In this document: positions 43,501-54,140 of the stretch, in pieces
How the letters are laid out: each line of letters begins with the position of its first letter
How positions within the stretch are numbered: position 1 is the stretch's first letter
Source: Siphonodentalium dalli
Lineage: Eukaryota > Mollusca > Scaphopoda > Gadilida > Siphonodentaliidae
Length of the DNA: 64,000 nucleotides
NCBI GenBank assembly: GCA_032622095.1
Contig: CP136062.1
Span: 15,467,710-15,531,709, forward strand
Reading direction: 5' to 3'
The notes under the pieces: generated by a model
Database searches by the model: none
What the model was told of the DNA's origin: nothing
The model's input: the letters and a program-made list of their open reading frames with translations, nothing else
Made by a program: the position numbers and the translations under genes

Positions 43501-43648
43501 AACAGTTATCGCATTGATTCTTGGTTGACACGAGGAATTGTCAGCCCTTGGAAGTCGATATTCACCTCGGCCTACGGCCTTGGTGAATATTGACTTACTC
43601 GGGTTGATAATTCCTCGTGTCAACCTCGAAATAATGCGATAACTGTAT
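43501..43648. repeat. Foldback
   Basis: ACAGTTATCGCATT...TTGACACGAGGAATT on the left pairs with AATTCCTCGTGTCAA...AATGCGATAACTGT on the right; the inner CGGCCTACGGCCTTGGTGAA closes the loop. Confidence 0.75.
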
Positions 43649-43649
43649 A

Positions 43650-43836
43650 ATGTTCTATGTTAGGCACAAACCTCGTAAAAGCTACCATATTAAAAGTCTG
43701 GCAGCAACTTTAAAACAGTGCTACACAATTATGTGCTGTTCAGTTTTGACACAAACACAGTGTAGCACAAAGTTTTAAAGTTGCTCCCATATTTTAATAT
43801 GGAAGCTACGAGGTTTGCGTCTCAAATAGAACATAT
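43650..43836. repeat. Foldback, ~75-bp arms
   Basis: ATGTTCTATGTTAGGCACAA...GCAACTTTAAAAC pairs with GTTTTAAAGTTGC...TTGCGTCTCAAATAGAACAT. It abuts the preceding foldback. Confidence 0.75.
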
Positions 43837-44164
43837 CTCAACTACTAACTATAATATACTCACATATTTATTTTATTCAATGATGAGAAAATTCCACCGA
43901 CAAATATGTGTCAGGTGTCATTTCTACACAATTTTGTTTAAGATCAAAATTAAAACATATTGTGTAGAATTTATACACATTGGTTCTAAGGGTGTATGTA
44001 CTGTGGTTGCCTTGTTCTGTTTCAGAGGAATAAAACTGAACTTACATAAACAACAAACTTATGCACTATACCACAATGATCCCTGGAAACAAATGTTGGT
44101 ATGTAGGTTAGTCCACCCAAGCAGGGAGCAATCAACCGGAAATTGGCCATATTATAGGATATAG

Positions 44165-44576
44165 CTGGTCAGCTGTGGATTTGATTATGGAACTATATGA
44201 CATAATACTCAGCCCAAATATGTTATGGCATGTACATTCTCAGATATATAAAATGATTTAATGGTGGTTGTTTTTCTAAATGAAAATAATCATGTCATTA
44301 CTTGATTCAAGAAAAATTAAGACTCCTCTCGTGATCTTCAGATCTGATATCTGATCTTCAGATCTGATATCGTGGATCTATGAACTGCACTTTTGAAAAC
44401 ATCTCTTGGTACCGGAAAACGGCGTTTCATGCCGTAAATGTATAGTAAATACTGTGTCACAATAATCGCTTGTATAAAATTTCAAAAAGAAATTCTAGAT
44501 AGATTTTGAGATAATTAATTTTGAAATATCAGGAAATTTTGCCAAACCGTGCTGCTGACACTTAATCCATTAAAGA
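44165..44576. other. Nothing recognised
   Basis: Only a 20-bp direct repeat (GATCTTCAGATCTGATATC, twice near 44,335-44,375) stands out. Confidence 0.4.
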
Positions 44577-44750
44577 CCCTGTGCCAGTGCATTATCTTAT
44601 ATATGCGAGTCGACCATAGGTCGCCTCGCATATATAAGATAATGCACTGGCCTAACAAATTTGTATCATTTATTTTATCAATTTTTCTTATATTCTTTAA
44701 CAATTTTTATAATTTTTTTGTCATTTTTTTTTATATTCTTTAACAATTTT
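44577..44750. repeat. Half palindromic core with matched arm changes
   Basis: CCCTGTG then a hairpin at 44583-44651 and the usual AT-rich spacer; the second hairpin is absent. Relative to the other copies, two bases differ in the left arm (CCAGTGCATTATCTT) and the complementary two differ in the right arm (AAGATAATGCACTGG), so the stem is still perfect. Confidence 0.85.
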
Positions 44751-44929
44751 TATAATTTTGTATCATGATGTCTTACAATCTATTTAACAAATTTTATAAT
44801 TTTTTATCATTATTTGTTACATTCTGTTGAGTATAAAAGGAGATGGTCCCATAAATGGCCGGATTTAGTGTACTGTGCCCCTACTGTGTACTGTCTTCTT
44901 TCTATTAATAACCGACACCTGGGACAATT

Positions 44930-45356
44930 TGGGAATTATAATGTCCCCGTGTCATCAGATACCAACAACAACAACATATTTTAAATACCGCTTCAGTTAT
45001 CAGAATCGATTAATTGCCCAATAATAATGCTAACCACGGCCAACTATAGTATAAACCTTTTATTTATCAACATTTTGTTCAACAAAATTTGTCAGAATTG
45101 TCAAATATCTAAAACCCAAAGCCATTTGATTTTAAAGTTATCCATCCATCTTCATCCTCAATTTTGTCCGAGACCGTCTTCTCGTCGACTTTGAGCCAGG
45201 CCGCCAAAAAGCACCGGTGGTGAAAAATAATAGATTTCAAAAATCTATATCTGATCACTCTGAGCTTTGGGCGAGATCCTCGACTCGAATCAAATATTTT
45301 TTCCCCCGAAGCCAAAGAAATAGCAATTTGGGAGCGTTAATTCGGATAATGCACCT
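44930..45356. mobile_element. TTAA-type element, family D, right part
   Basis: CTTCAGTTATCAGAATCGAT, TTATTTATCAACATTTTGTT, CTCGACTCGAATCAAATATT and AAGCCAAAGAAATAG lead to GCACCT then TTAA (45357-45360). It resembles the right half of the element at 61885. The left end could not be placed. Confidence 0.55.
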
Positions 45357-45369
45357 TTAATGTAAACTA

Positions 45370-45480
45370 TTTACACCATGCGAGAAAGTCATTTTGTTCA
45401 CGCTGACTGAATAAAGCATATTTGTAGAAATGAACACTCATACTGAGTCCGTGCCTCCATAACTCTGATATATAAACAGC
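45370..45480. repeat. Dispersed repeat left of the 19-bp array
   Basis: GAGAAAGTCATTTTGTTCAC, GCTGACTGAATAAAGCATAT and ACTGAGTCCGTGCCTCC match 48,240-48,330 right of the array. A piece also occurs at 56,455-56,485. Confidence 0.6.
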
Positions 45481-45485
45481 AGTAT

Positions 45486-47975
45486 ACCAGTAATCGTATA
45501 TTGTCACAGTAATCGTATATGTTCACAGTAATCGTATATGTTCACAGTAATCGTATATGTTCACAGTAATCGTATATGTTCACAGTAATCGTATATGTTC
45601 ACATTAATCGTATATGTTCACAGTAATCGTATATGGTCACATTAATCGTATATGGTCACAGTAATCGTATATGTTCACAGTAATCGTATATGTTCACAGT
45701 AATCGTATATGTTCACAGTAATCGTATATGTTCACAGTAATCGTATATGTTCACAGTAATCGTATATGTTCACAGTAATCGTATATGTTCACAGTAATCG
45801 TATATGTTCACAGTAATCGTATATGGTCACAGTAATCGTATATGGTCACAGTAATCGTATATGTTCACAGTAATCGTATATGTTCACAGTAATCGTATAT
45901 GTTCACAGTAATCGTATATGGTCACATTAATCGTATATGGTCACAGTAATCGTATATGTCCACAGTAATCGTATATGTTCACAGTAATCGTATATGGTCA
46001 CAGTAATCGTATATGTTCACAGTAATCGTATATGTTCACAGTAATCGTATATGGTCACATTAATCGTATATGTTCACAGTAATCGTATATGTTCACAGTA
46101 ATCGTATATGTTCACAGTAATCGTATATGTTCACAGTAATCGTATATGTTCACAGTAATCGTATATGTTCACAGTAATCGTATATGTTCACAGTAATCGT
46201 ATATGTTCACAGTAATCGTATATGTTCACAGTAATCGTATATGGTCACAGTAATCGTATATGTTCACAGTAATCGTATATGGTCACAGTAATCGTATATG
46301 TTCACAGTAATCGTATATGTTCACAGTAATCGTATATGTTCACAGTAATCGTATATGTTCACAGTAATCGTATATGTTCACAGTAATCGTATATGTTCAC
46401 ATTAATCGTATATGGACACAGTAATCGTATATGTTCACAGTAATCGTATATGTTCACAGTAATCATATATGTTCACAGTAATCGTATATGTTCACAGTAA
46501 TCGTATATGTTCACAGTAATCGTATATGTTCACAGTAATCGTATATAGTCACAGTAATCGTATATGGTCACAGTAATCGTATATGGTCACATTAATCGTA
46601 TATGGTCACAGTAATCGTATATGGTCACAGTAATCGTATATGTTCACAGTAATCGTATATAGTCACAGTAATCGTATATGGTCACAGTAATCGTATATGT
46701 TCACAGTAATCGTATATAGTCACAGTAATCGTATATGTTCACAGTAATCGTATATGTTCACAGTAATCGTATATGGTCACAGTAATCGTATATTTTCACA
46801 GTAATCGTATATAGTCACAGTAATCGTATATGTTCACATTAATCGTATATGTTCACAGTAATCGTATATGGTCACAGTAATCGTATATGGTCACAGTAAT
46901 CGTATATAGTCACAGTAATCGTATATGTTCACAGTAATCGTATATGTTCACAGTAATCGTATATGGTCACAGTAATCGTATATGTTCACAGTAATCGTAT
47001 ACAGTCACAGTAATCGTATATGGTCACAGTAATCGTATATGGTCACATTAATCGTATATGGTCACAGTAATCGTATATCGTCACAGTAATCGTATATGTT
47101 CACAGTAATCGTATATAGTCACAGTAATCGTATATGGTCACATTAATCGTATATGTTCACAGTAATCGTATATGTTCACATTAATCGTATATGGTCACAG
47201 TAATCGTATATGGTCACAGTAATCGTATATGGTCACAGTAATCGTATATGTTCACAGTAATCGTATATGTTCACAGTAATCGTATATGGTCACAGTAATC
47301 GTATATGTTCACAAAATCTTATATGGTCACAGTAATCGTATATGTTCACAGTAATCGTATATGTTCACAGTAATCGTATATGGTCACAGTAATCGTATAT
47401 GTTCACAGTAATCGTATATGTCACAGTAATCGTATATGGTCACAGTAATCGTATATGGTCACAGTAATCGTATATGGTCACAGTAATCGTATATGGTCAC
47501 AGTAATCGTATATGTTCACAGTAATCGTATATGTTCACAGTAATCGTATACTGTCACAGTAATCGTATATGGTCACAGTAATCGTATATGGTCACAGTAA
47601 TCGTATATGGTCACAGTAATCGTATATGGTCACAGTAATCGTATATGGTCACAGTAATCGTATATGGTCACAGTAATCGTATATGGTCACAGTAATCGTA
47701 TATGGTCACAGTAATCGTATATGGTCACAGTAATCGTATATGTTCACAGTAATCGTATATGGTCACAGTAATCGTATATGGTCACAGTAATCGTATATGG
47801 TCACAGTAATCGTATATGGTCACAGTAATCGTATATGGTCACAGTAATCGTATATGGTCACAGTAATCGTATATGTTCACAGTAATCGTATATAGTCACA
47901 GTAATCGTATATGGTCACAGTAATCGTATATGGTCACAGTAATCGTATATGGTCACAGTAATCGTATATGGTCAC
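45486..47975. repeat. Satellite, 19-bp unit, ~130 copies
   Basis: CACAGTAATCGTATATGTT / ...GGT repeated head to tail for about 2.49 kb. Variation is concentrated at one or two positions (G/T/A before TCAC, and AG/TT after CAC). GTT units dominate the left and GGT units the right third. There are no unique spacers, so this is not a CRISPR array. The 19-bp period prevents long open frames. Confidence 0.97.
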
Positions 47976-47989
47976 AGGTACAATTTCGG

Positions 47990-48165
47990 AGGAAGTGCAT
48001 TGTGCTGTTTCCATATAATATTCGATCCGTTTTGTGTCAATATTCGAACCCATATTCACATTGATCAGCTTCCAAACTCTCGGTGAAAGGACTTCCTTTT
48101 TACGTATGTCCGATGTGCTTGCGTCGTGGATCAGATCATCGCCGTCACTGATTTTCAAGCTTAAT
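47990..48165 (-). CDS. Candidate internal exon of an unknown protein
   Basis: Minus-strand acceptor-like TCCCTCAACTCAG precedes 48165. The frame that follows (LSLKISDGDDLIHDAST, KKEVLSPRVWKLINVNMGSN, EYYMETAQCTSSE) is open and of normal globular composition for about 57 codons. It ends at the edge of the 19-bp array, where no good donor is visible, so the exon may be cut by the array. I do not recognise the family. It may be a separate gene fragment or a transposon remnant inside the ML intron. Confidence 0.35.
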
Positions 48166-48234
48166 CTGAGTTGAGGGACATCTCAGTGTGACATTATACG
48201 ATCGATACATGGCCATTTCGACAAGAAATGATAA

Positions 48235-48330
48235 TATGTTACACCATGCCAGTAAGCGAATTTGTTCACGCTCACTGAACAAAACATATTTAAAGCAATG
48301 AATACTCGTACTGAGACCGTGCATGCTTCC
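48235..48330. repeat. Dispersed repeat right of the 19-bp array
   Basis: CGAATTTGTTCACGCTCACT, GAACAAAACATATTTA and ACTGAGACCGTGC: the partner of 45,370-45,480. Confidence 0.6.
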
Positions 48331-48340
48331 TTAATGGGGA

Positions 48341-48736
48341 GGTCATGTGACCAATTTTGAATGGGGATTTCCATGCAAATCTCCGCAGCAAAAGTTATAT
48401 ATGAAGCAGTTGTCTGGGCACAAAAGCAGCCACATCATTAAACAGACATAATATATAACTGGCGGCTGCGCTTGGTAAATTGCCAATTTTTGCTATAAAT
48501 TAATTTTTTATATTTTTTTTCTGGAATTACAACACTTGACCTAGTTTTAAAAAATCAATATAAATTTTTTTTTAAAGACACCGACTTTCTAATTGAACAT
48601 ATCCAAGCCGACCCGCCAGATAAATGTGTATTGTTTTCAATACCGCACAAAGTCACGCTCAGAAATATTTGCAACTCTCTAACTTTTGCTTCGGAGATTT
48701 GCTTGAAAATGCCCATTCAAAATTGGTCACTTGACC
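48341..48736. repeat. Foldback MITE, ~57-bp arms
   Basis: GGTCATGTGACCAATTTTGA...AAATCTCCGCAGCAAAAGTTA at the left pairs with 48680-48736 with a few mismatches. Interior AT-rich, non-coding. Confidence 0.8.
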
Positions 48737-48969
48737 GCCTACTTAAATCTCTCATATATAAATAACTGAACCGCGTTCTTTATATATACCAGCATAGGGT
48801 GATAACGATATCATTAGTAGGTAAGTTGGTCATGAGAACAGATAAATATGGACAGTTAACTGGTCCAATAGATGAAAGGCAGTGATGCAGTGCAAGTAAA
48901 TAAATAACTCTATACCTCTCCGATTAGTATACCAAAAGTACGCGCACACGCGGAAGGAGAATGTATATA

Positions 48970-50157
48970 GGAATCACTGAACTAAATGGTTTCCCATAGA
49001 TGACAGTGTTAACAGGGGCGCCGGAAGAGGTGGGGGGCAGAGGGGGGCAGCTGACCCCCTGCCCTTGACCAAGGGGGCGAGCGGGGGCAGGACTAGCCCT
49101 TTTTCTGGAGACAGAAAATGCTTTTTGTGTGTTTAATCTCGTGTTTTTATAGCAAAATGGAACTTTTTTGGTCCAAATACCACCAATTTCACAAGGAATA
49201 TTAATTTTTTGTAAATTTTATCACAAAACGGCCATAAAAACCGAAAAATGCCATTAAAATAGGGATTTTTGCCACAATGAATTTATGGTTATTTTCCCGA
49301 GTTTGCGGAGAAAATTCCCTTTTTTGCGGAAAAGTGCCCTTTTTGTAGGCTCTGCCCCCCCCCTGCCATTGGATGCTTCCGGCGCCCCTGATTGTTAACG
49401 TTTCAGCCAAATTCGCTGAATTTAAGCCTGCAGGCCACTCCAGTGATGTTTACCTAGCTAGATTGACACCTTGACACCAGTTGATCACGAACATGCAAGA
49501 AAAATCATAGGTCATGTGTTTACTTTTTTAAATAAATCCCATGTAAGTGTACGACAGGGCTATCCAAAAGCCAAATTTGATCTGGAAAAACAGCAGCTAG
49601 TTAAATAAATTTCCCACTCACAAAGATCCATTCCCCCATTAATGCACCAGTTTAAATTATTTAGATATGATGCACAAATCAAATAAACAAGATTTCATCC
49701 TTTAATATCGTGCCACATGTAACAGGTGAAGGTCATTCTTCAGTTACCTTCACCTCTAGCATTCCACAGTGCACTCGCTCCCCGACTCTGGAACACATTT
49801 AGCTCCCTGATTCCGAAAGTATTCCATTCTTGCACTGATGCGATTTAGTCCCCAGCTACAAACTCCAGGCAGAGTTATCTCCCCACTGCCATACGGACAT
49901 TTGGTAAGGATTTCTTACGTATTCTTAGTTCTTATGTTTTAGGAATAAAATTGTCTATGCCTGGCTCATTTAACATTGTTCTTATCAATACCGAAAGAAT
50001 TACCATTATTGCAAACTTGTGATGGTCAAAATAAGATAATAGGTGACGAAATATAGTTCCGACGATATGTAAAAGTAGATGTATCGGTCCGCAAAGTACC
50101 ATCCTTGTGGCAGTGCTATATCGCAGTGATAACGTAGAGGGCGCTGCATGGAGTTTG
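48970..50157 (+). pseudogene. Repeated coding-like module, copy 3, interrupted by a MITE
   Basis: Begins at the same base as the other copies (GGAATCACTGAACTAAATGG), is split by a 378-bp element at 49013, and resumes at 49399. Extra and missing bases (for example ACACCTTGACACC and the shortened AAACAGCAGC region) break the frame. Its 3' part matches 29,420-29,975, including the AGGTGAAGGT hairpin (49724-49755). Confidence 0.7.
49013..49390. mobile_element. hAT-like MITE (378 bp)
   Basis: Ends CAGGGGCGCCGGAAG and CTTCCGGCGCCCCTG are perfect 15-bp inverted repeats. The flanking 8-mers AGTGTTAA (49005-49012) and ATTGTTAA (49391-49398) differ by one base. CAGGG-type ends with 8-bp duplications are characteristic of hAT elements. 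The uninterrupted module copies show the empty site. No transposase. Confidence 0.85.
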
Positions 50158-52222
50158 TCCCAACTAAACTGAGTCCGGGGACCAAACAAATAGTCGGGGA
50201 GTCAAAAATGAGCATTTGTTCAAATGCAATTGGTCGGGGACTACATCTATATTATTTGATTTCCGACCAAATATGGATAACTCAAGTGGTTACTATTAAC
50301 AATAATAACCCATTGATTTTAGAGTTATCCATCTTACACCCGCAATTTGTCTGTTTGAGCACGAGGTAGTAAAAAATTAACAAACTTCAAAAATCGATAT
50401 CTGATCACTCTGAGCTTTGATGGGTGGGTTCCTTGACTCGAATCAAATATGTTTTACCCCCAAGCCAAATAAATAGTAATTTAGGAGCGTCTAATCGGAT
50501 TGAGTACATTAAAAAAAAAACTGCTAGTTAGATGCATGAACCAAATTGTGATAGTCGGTGGCCAAATCGTCCATCCGTTTACACGTGAATGCTCGTGCAT
50601 GTGAAATGTTCCGGGACCAAACAAACGCTTCCCATGTTACACGACATAATATCATTTATCTCAGTCAACACTGCGGGTACATGAATGTTTGATAAATGAA
50701 TTTTGAGCCCATCGGCACCCAGGTATTAAACATACATGTGCCCCACGATGATATAGAACACACGGTTTTGTCCCCGCCACATTGGGACTGCAACTCCGTG
50801 GAAGTTTATTTTGTTTATCATTGGCTCCTTTTATTTACCCACATCAATCGGGGGGGGGGGTGAAAAAAATAATCCGGCACGTATGCCGGGTGGGTGGGTG
50901 GTCAAACTAAAAAACTAAAAAAAAAATTCCTGCTTGTTTTTTAGTGTTTTGGCAATGAGTTGAGCTTCAAAACCACTTTGAATGAAAGAAATAATGTAAT
51001 TCTAACTGTAAACTGACTGCAGGCAGTTATCGTGTTGTATTTTGTTGCAAATTTTGAAATCCAAGATGGCCACTGGCAGCCATGTTTTTTTGGCCGAATG
51101 ACCTCAAAATGACTCATTCCTAAATACAGAAGTTCATATACAGCTGTTTACAGTGAATTTCCCCCCGCAAATCTCTGTTTTAGTGTTAAAAGGGTGGTGG
51201 GTGTCAAAAAATGGTCGGAAAAAACTGCCGAAAACGGAAAACAAATTGGCGGTGGGGGTGGGTGGGTACAAAAAATGATCGAAAGGGAAAAAATGCCATA
51301 CGTGCCTGAATTTTTTTTCCGACCACCCCCCCCCCCCCCCCCGTGCATCAATAAGATGAATTCAGTAGCAGTGGCTGACAGTGTTGTCCATTCAACTGTG
51401 CCCCATGCTCGTACCCTAACATCCAATGCCAACACGACAGTATAATGCACAAACTCAACCGAAAAGTCACAAAACCACCCAGAAATTCACAATTGTTCGC
51501 TGCTGTCCAAAAATATATTATAAACTCATTGCGATTTGGCGATGAACAGATGCATTACATTTAGTGAACATTACCAGTCGTATATTAACTTAAATCGAGA
51601 ATAACATGCACTAAACATAAACATATGATATAGAACTATCTACCCTTACCCCATACCAATCTTGAACATTCCATATTGTATTTGTGTGTTTTGTCAGAAT
51701 TTTTGTTTTGTGTTCAATATTTATGCATTTAATTTTTTCTTTTGTGCACCACCATCTTTCTCCAGGGGAGAGAAGCTCCACCTAAGTTGCTATAACTTGT
51801 GCTCCAATCCCCATTCGTTCATCCTACATTACTCTGTTATAAACAAATTTGTTTGAAATGTATATATGGGATGCTCAATAAAATACGAAAAAATATAAAT
51901 TTTACTTGTCACAGAGATGAAATATATATACGCTGATAAAAACAAATCGGGTCAATTTGACTAACTTAGGGATAGTCACAAGCAATTGGAGTCACTTTGA
52001 CTAACCCAAACATTTCATTCAGAAAGATACCACGACAAACTCTGGCCTTAGTCATAGTGACTAAGTTGCACGAAGAATAACTCTAATTGCAACATGTGCA
52101 CTGCTTTAAATGATGTTTAATTTCCATTGATAAATGACCGGTTTCCCTTGCATCGCATTTCTGTTAGAACTATAACAATTATTTAACGAATGTGATGGGA
52201 GGATACAATGACATGTATATCA
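50158..52222. other. Intronic region with repeat relics
   Basis: Contains a family D right-half relic (50,260-50,512: AAATCGATATCTGATCACTC, CTTGACTCGAATCAAATATG), a single AAGATGGCC repeat unit in reverse near 51,055-51,115, G/C homopolymers near 50,850 and 51,325, and a LINE 3' relic at 51,755-51,860. No exon supported. Confidence 0.5.
51755..51860 (+). mobile_element. LINE 3'-end relic
   Basis: AAGCTCCACCTAAGTTGCTA, AACTTGTGCTCCAATCCCC and a trailing CAAATTTGTTTGAAATG match the 3' ends at 7,955-8,050 and 1,412-1,500. Confidence 0.6.
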
Positions 52223-53215
52223 GAACTTTACCCCCACACCAAAGACTACATTATTTACCCCCACACCAAAGACTACATTATTTACCCCCACACCAAAGAC
52301 TACATTATTTACCCCCACACCAAAGACTACATTATTTAACGAATGGGAGGATACAATGACATGTATATCAGAACTTTACCCCCACACCAAAGACTACATT
52401 ATTTACCCCAATACCAAAGACTACATTATTTACCCCCACATCAAAGACTACATTATTTACCCCCACACCAAAGACTACATTATTTACCCCCACACCAGAC
52501 TACATTATTTACCCCCACACCAAAGACTACATTATTTACCCCCACACCAAAGACTACATTATTTACCCCCACACCAAATACTATATTATTTACCCCCATA
52601 CCAAAGCCTACATTATTTACCCCACACCAAAGACTACATGATTTACCCCCACACCAAAGACTACATTATTTACCCCACACCAAAGACTACATTATTTACC
52701 CCCGCACCAAATAATATATTATTTACCCCCACACCAAAGACTACATTATTTACCCCCACACCAAAGACTATATTATTTACCCCCACACCAAAGACTATAT
52801 TATTTACTCCCACACCAACGACTATATTATTTACCCCCCACACCAAATACTACATTATTTACCCCCACACCAAATACTACATTATTTACTCCCACACCAA
52901 ATACTACATTATTTACCCCACACCCAAATACTACATTATTTACTCCCACACCAAATACTACATTATTTACCCCACACCAAATACTACATTATTTACCCCC
53001 ACACCAAATACTACATTATTTACTCCCACACCAAATACTACATTATTTACCCCACACCCAAATACTACATTATTTACTCCCACACCAAATACTACATTAT
53101 TTACCCCACACCCAAATACTACATTATTTACCCCCACACCAAAGACTACATTATTTACCCCCACACCAAATACTCTATTGTTTATCCCCACACCAAATAC
53201 TATATTATTTATGGT
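52223..53215. repeat. Minisatellite, 26/27-bp unit, ~36 copies
   Basis: CCCCCACACCAAAGACTACA + TTATTTA units; later ones carry AAATACTACA. The array is split near 52,337 by a repeat of the unique leader GGATACAATGACATGTATAT, showing that the array start plus leader was duplicated. Open frames of up to 287 codons are repeat translations. Confidence 0.92.
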
Positions 53216-53357
53216 ATAGTTACGGGTATCACTGTTAGTTATTTTGAACATGATATTAATTTTAAGGGATTTCCTACTGTTTGTCAATGTTTGCCACCCC
53301 GATTCTACTAAATAGTATTTTTTTTAGAGGGACGGATCGCGACTTGTGTGGTTCTAG

Positions 53358-53458
53358 CCACAGGCCCCTGTGGAAAATTACTAAAAATACCAATATAGAC
53401 TATACTTGTATATATAGTCTATATTGGTATTTTAGTAATTTCCCACAGGGGCCTGTGG
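53358..53458. mobile_element. 101-bp foldback MITE with TTCTAG flanks
   Basis: CCACAGGCCCCTGTGG at the left (itself a palindrome), followed by AATTACTAAAAATACCAATA, pairs with the right arm over ~46 bp with only single-base bulges. TTCTAG lies immediately outside both ends (53352-53357, 53459-53464), a probable 6-bp target duplication. Confidence 0.8.
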
Positions 53459-53537
53459 TTCTAGCAGGGCAAATGGTGTGTCAGGTTTGAAATGTCCAAC
53501 AGTTGCAAAGCTTCAGGCACCAGTTGAAAATCCAACC

Positions 53538-53680
53538 CAAGAGAGGGGTCTAAACGAAGAGAGTGGTCTAAACGAAGAGAGGGTCTAAACGAAGAGAGGG
53601 GTCTAAACGAAGAGAGGGGTCTAAACGAAGAGAGGGGTTTAAACGGAATTCACAAGAGAGGGGTCTAAACGGAATTCATC
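53538..53680. repeat. Tandem GAGAGGGGTCTAAACGAA, ~20-bp unit, 7 copies
   Basis: Seven units, the first with GTGG or GGG variants, the last two with an added GGAATTCA segment. Confidence 0.85.
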
Positions 53681-53793
53681 AAAACTGGGAGTTTGGTCTG
53701 GTTCAATGTGGGGTGGTGCATTTGGAAATTTCAAGGTGGAAACACACACCAATGGGGACCCTCTATGAGCGTCCCTGTCCTATATATACTTAC

Positions 53794-54058
53794 CACAACT
53801 GTCGTATAGATCACCAAGAAGCACGTAATTATTCTTTTTTTGCCATGAATTCCAGCCATTGGTCGACTCAATAACCGGATCATAATCGGGTGATTCCGGG
53901 TTCGGTATCCGGTGATCTAGGATTTTAATATCATTGTTCTTGGCGTTCGCCGCCATGATGTCCTCAGCAGATCCATGGTAGAACAGAGCCATATAGAACG
54001 CCAGAAGAATGACGAGGAACATAGAGAAACACCCGGCCATACACTTCTTTTGTACCAT
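53794..54058 (-). CDS. ML-domain protein, exon 1 (signal peptide and N-terminal region)
   Basis: The minus-strand ATG at 54058-54056 opens 88 codons plus one base, ending at a consensus GTAAGT donor (53793-53788) in phase 1. Residues 11-27 (FSMFLVILLAFYMALFY) form a hydrophobic core after MVQKKCMAGC, followed by HGSA|ED, a plausible signal-peptidase site near residue 31; a signal anchor is the alternative. The tail GWNSWQKKNNYVLLGDLYDSC supplies the first conserved cysteine (C88) of an ML domain. Phase matches exon 2 (25505-25600), giving a ~28-kb intron. An acceptor-like TGATTTTTAG 31 bases before the ATG suggests a spliced 5' UTR. Linkage to exons 2 and 3 is inferred from phase, strand, order and how the joined sequence reads; it needs RNA evidence. 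Confidence 0.65.
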
Positions 54059-54140
54059 GTTGAATTCAGTTGTATAGCTCACAACTAAAAATCAGAATGT
54101 TAATTGTGGAGAAAATAGCTTCGAGTATTCAAATTACTAA

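Larger units (their letters stand above)
42470..44160. repeat. Large inverted repeat with nested foldbacks
   Basis: Left arm 42,570-42,750 (GTGTATAAATTCTACACAAC, AAACAAAATTGTGTAGAAAT, CATATTTGTCGGTGGAATTT) pairs with 43,850-44,000. Weaker pairing may extend to both sides. The loop contains a family E TTAA element and two further foldbacks, listed separately. Confidence 0.75.

Noticed and set aside
45486-47975. CRISPR-like appearance of a regularly repeated short unit
   Set aside because: Units are directly adjacent with no spacers, and the DNA is clearly eukaryotic.
52356-53219. 287-codon open frame on the plus strand
   Set aside because: Translation of the 27-bp minisatellite; other frames on both strands are also open and there is no start or splice context.
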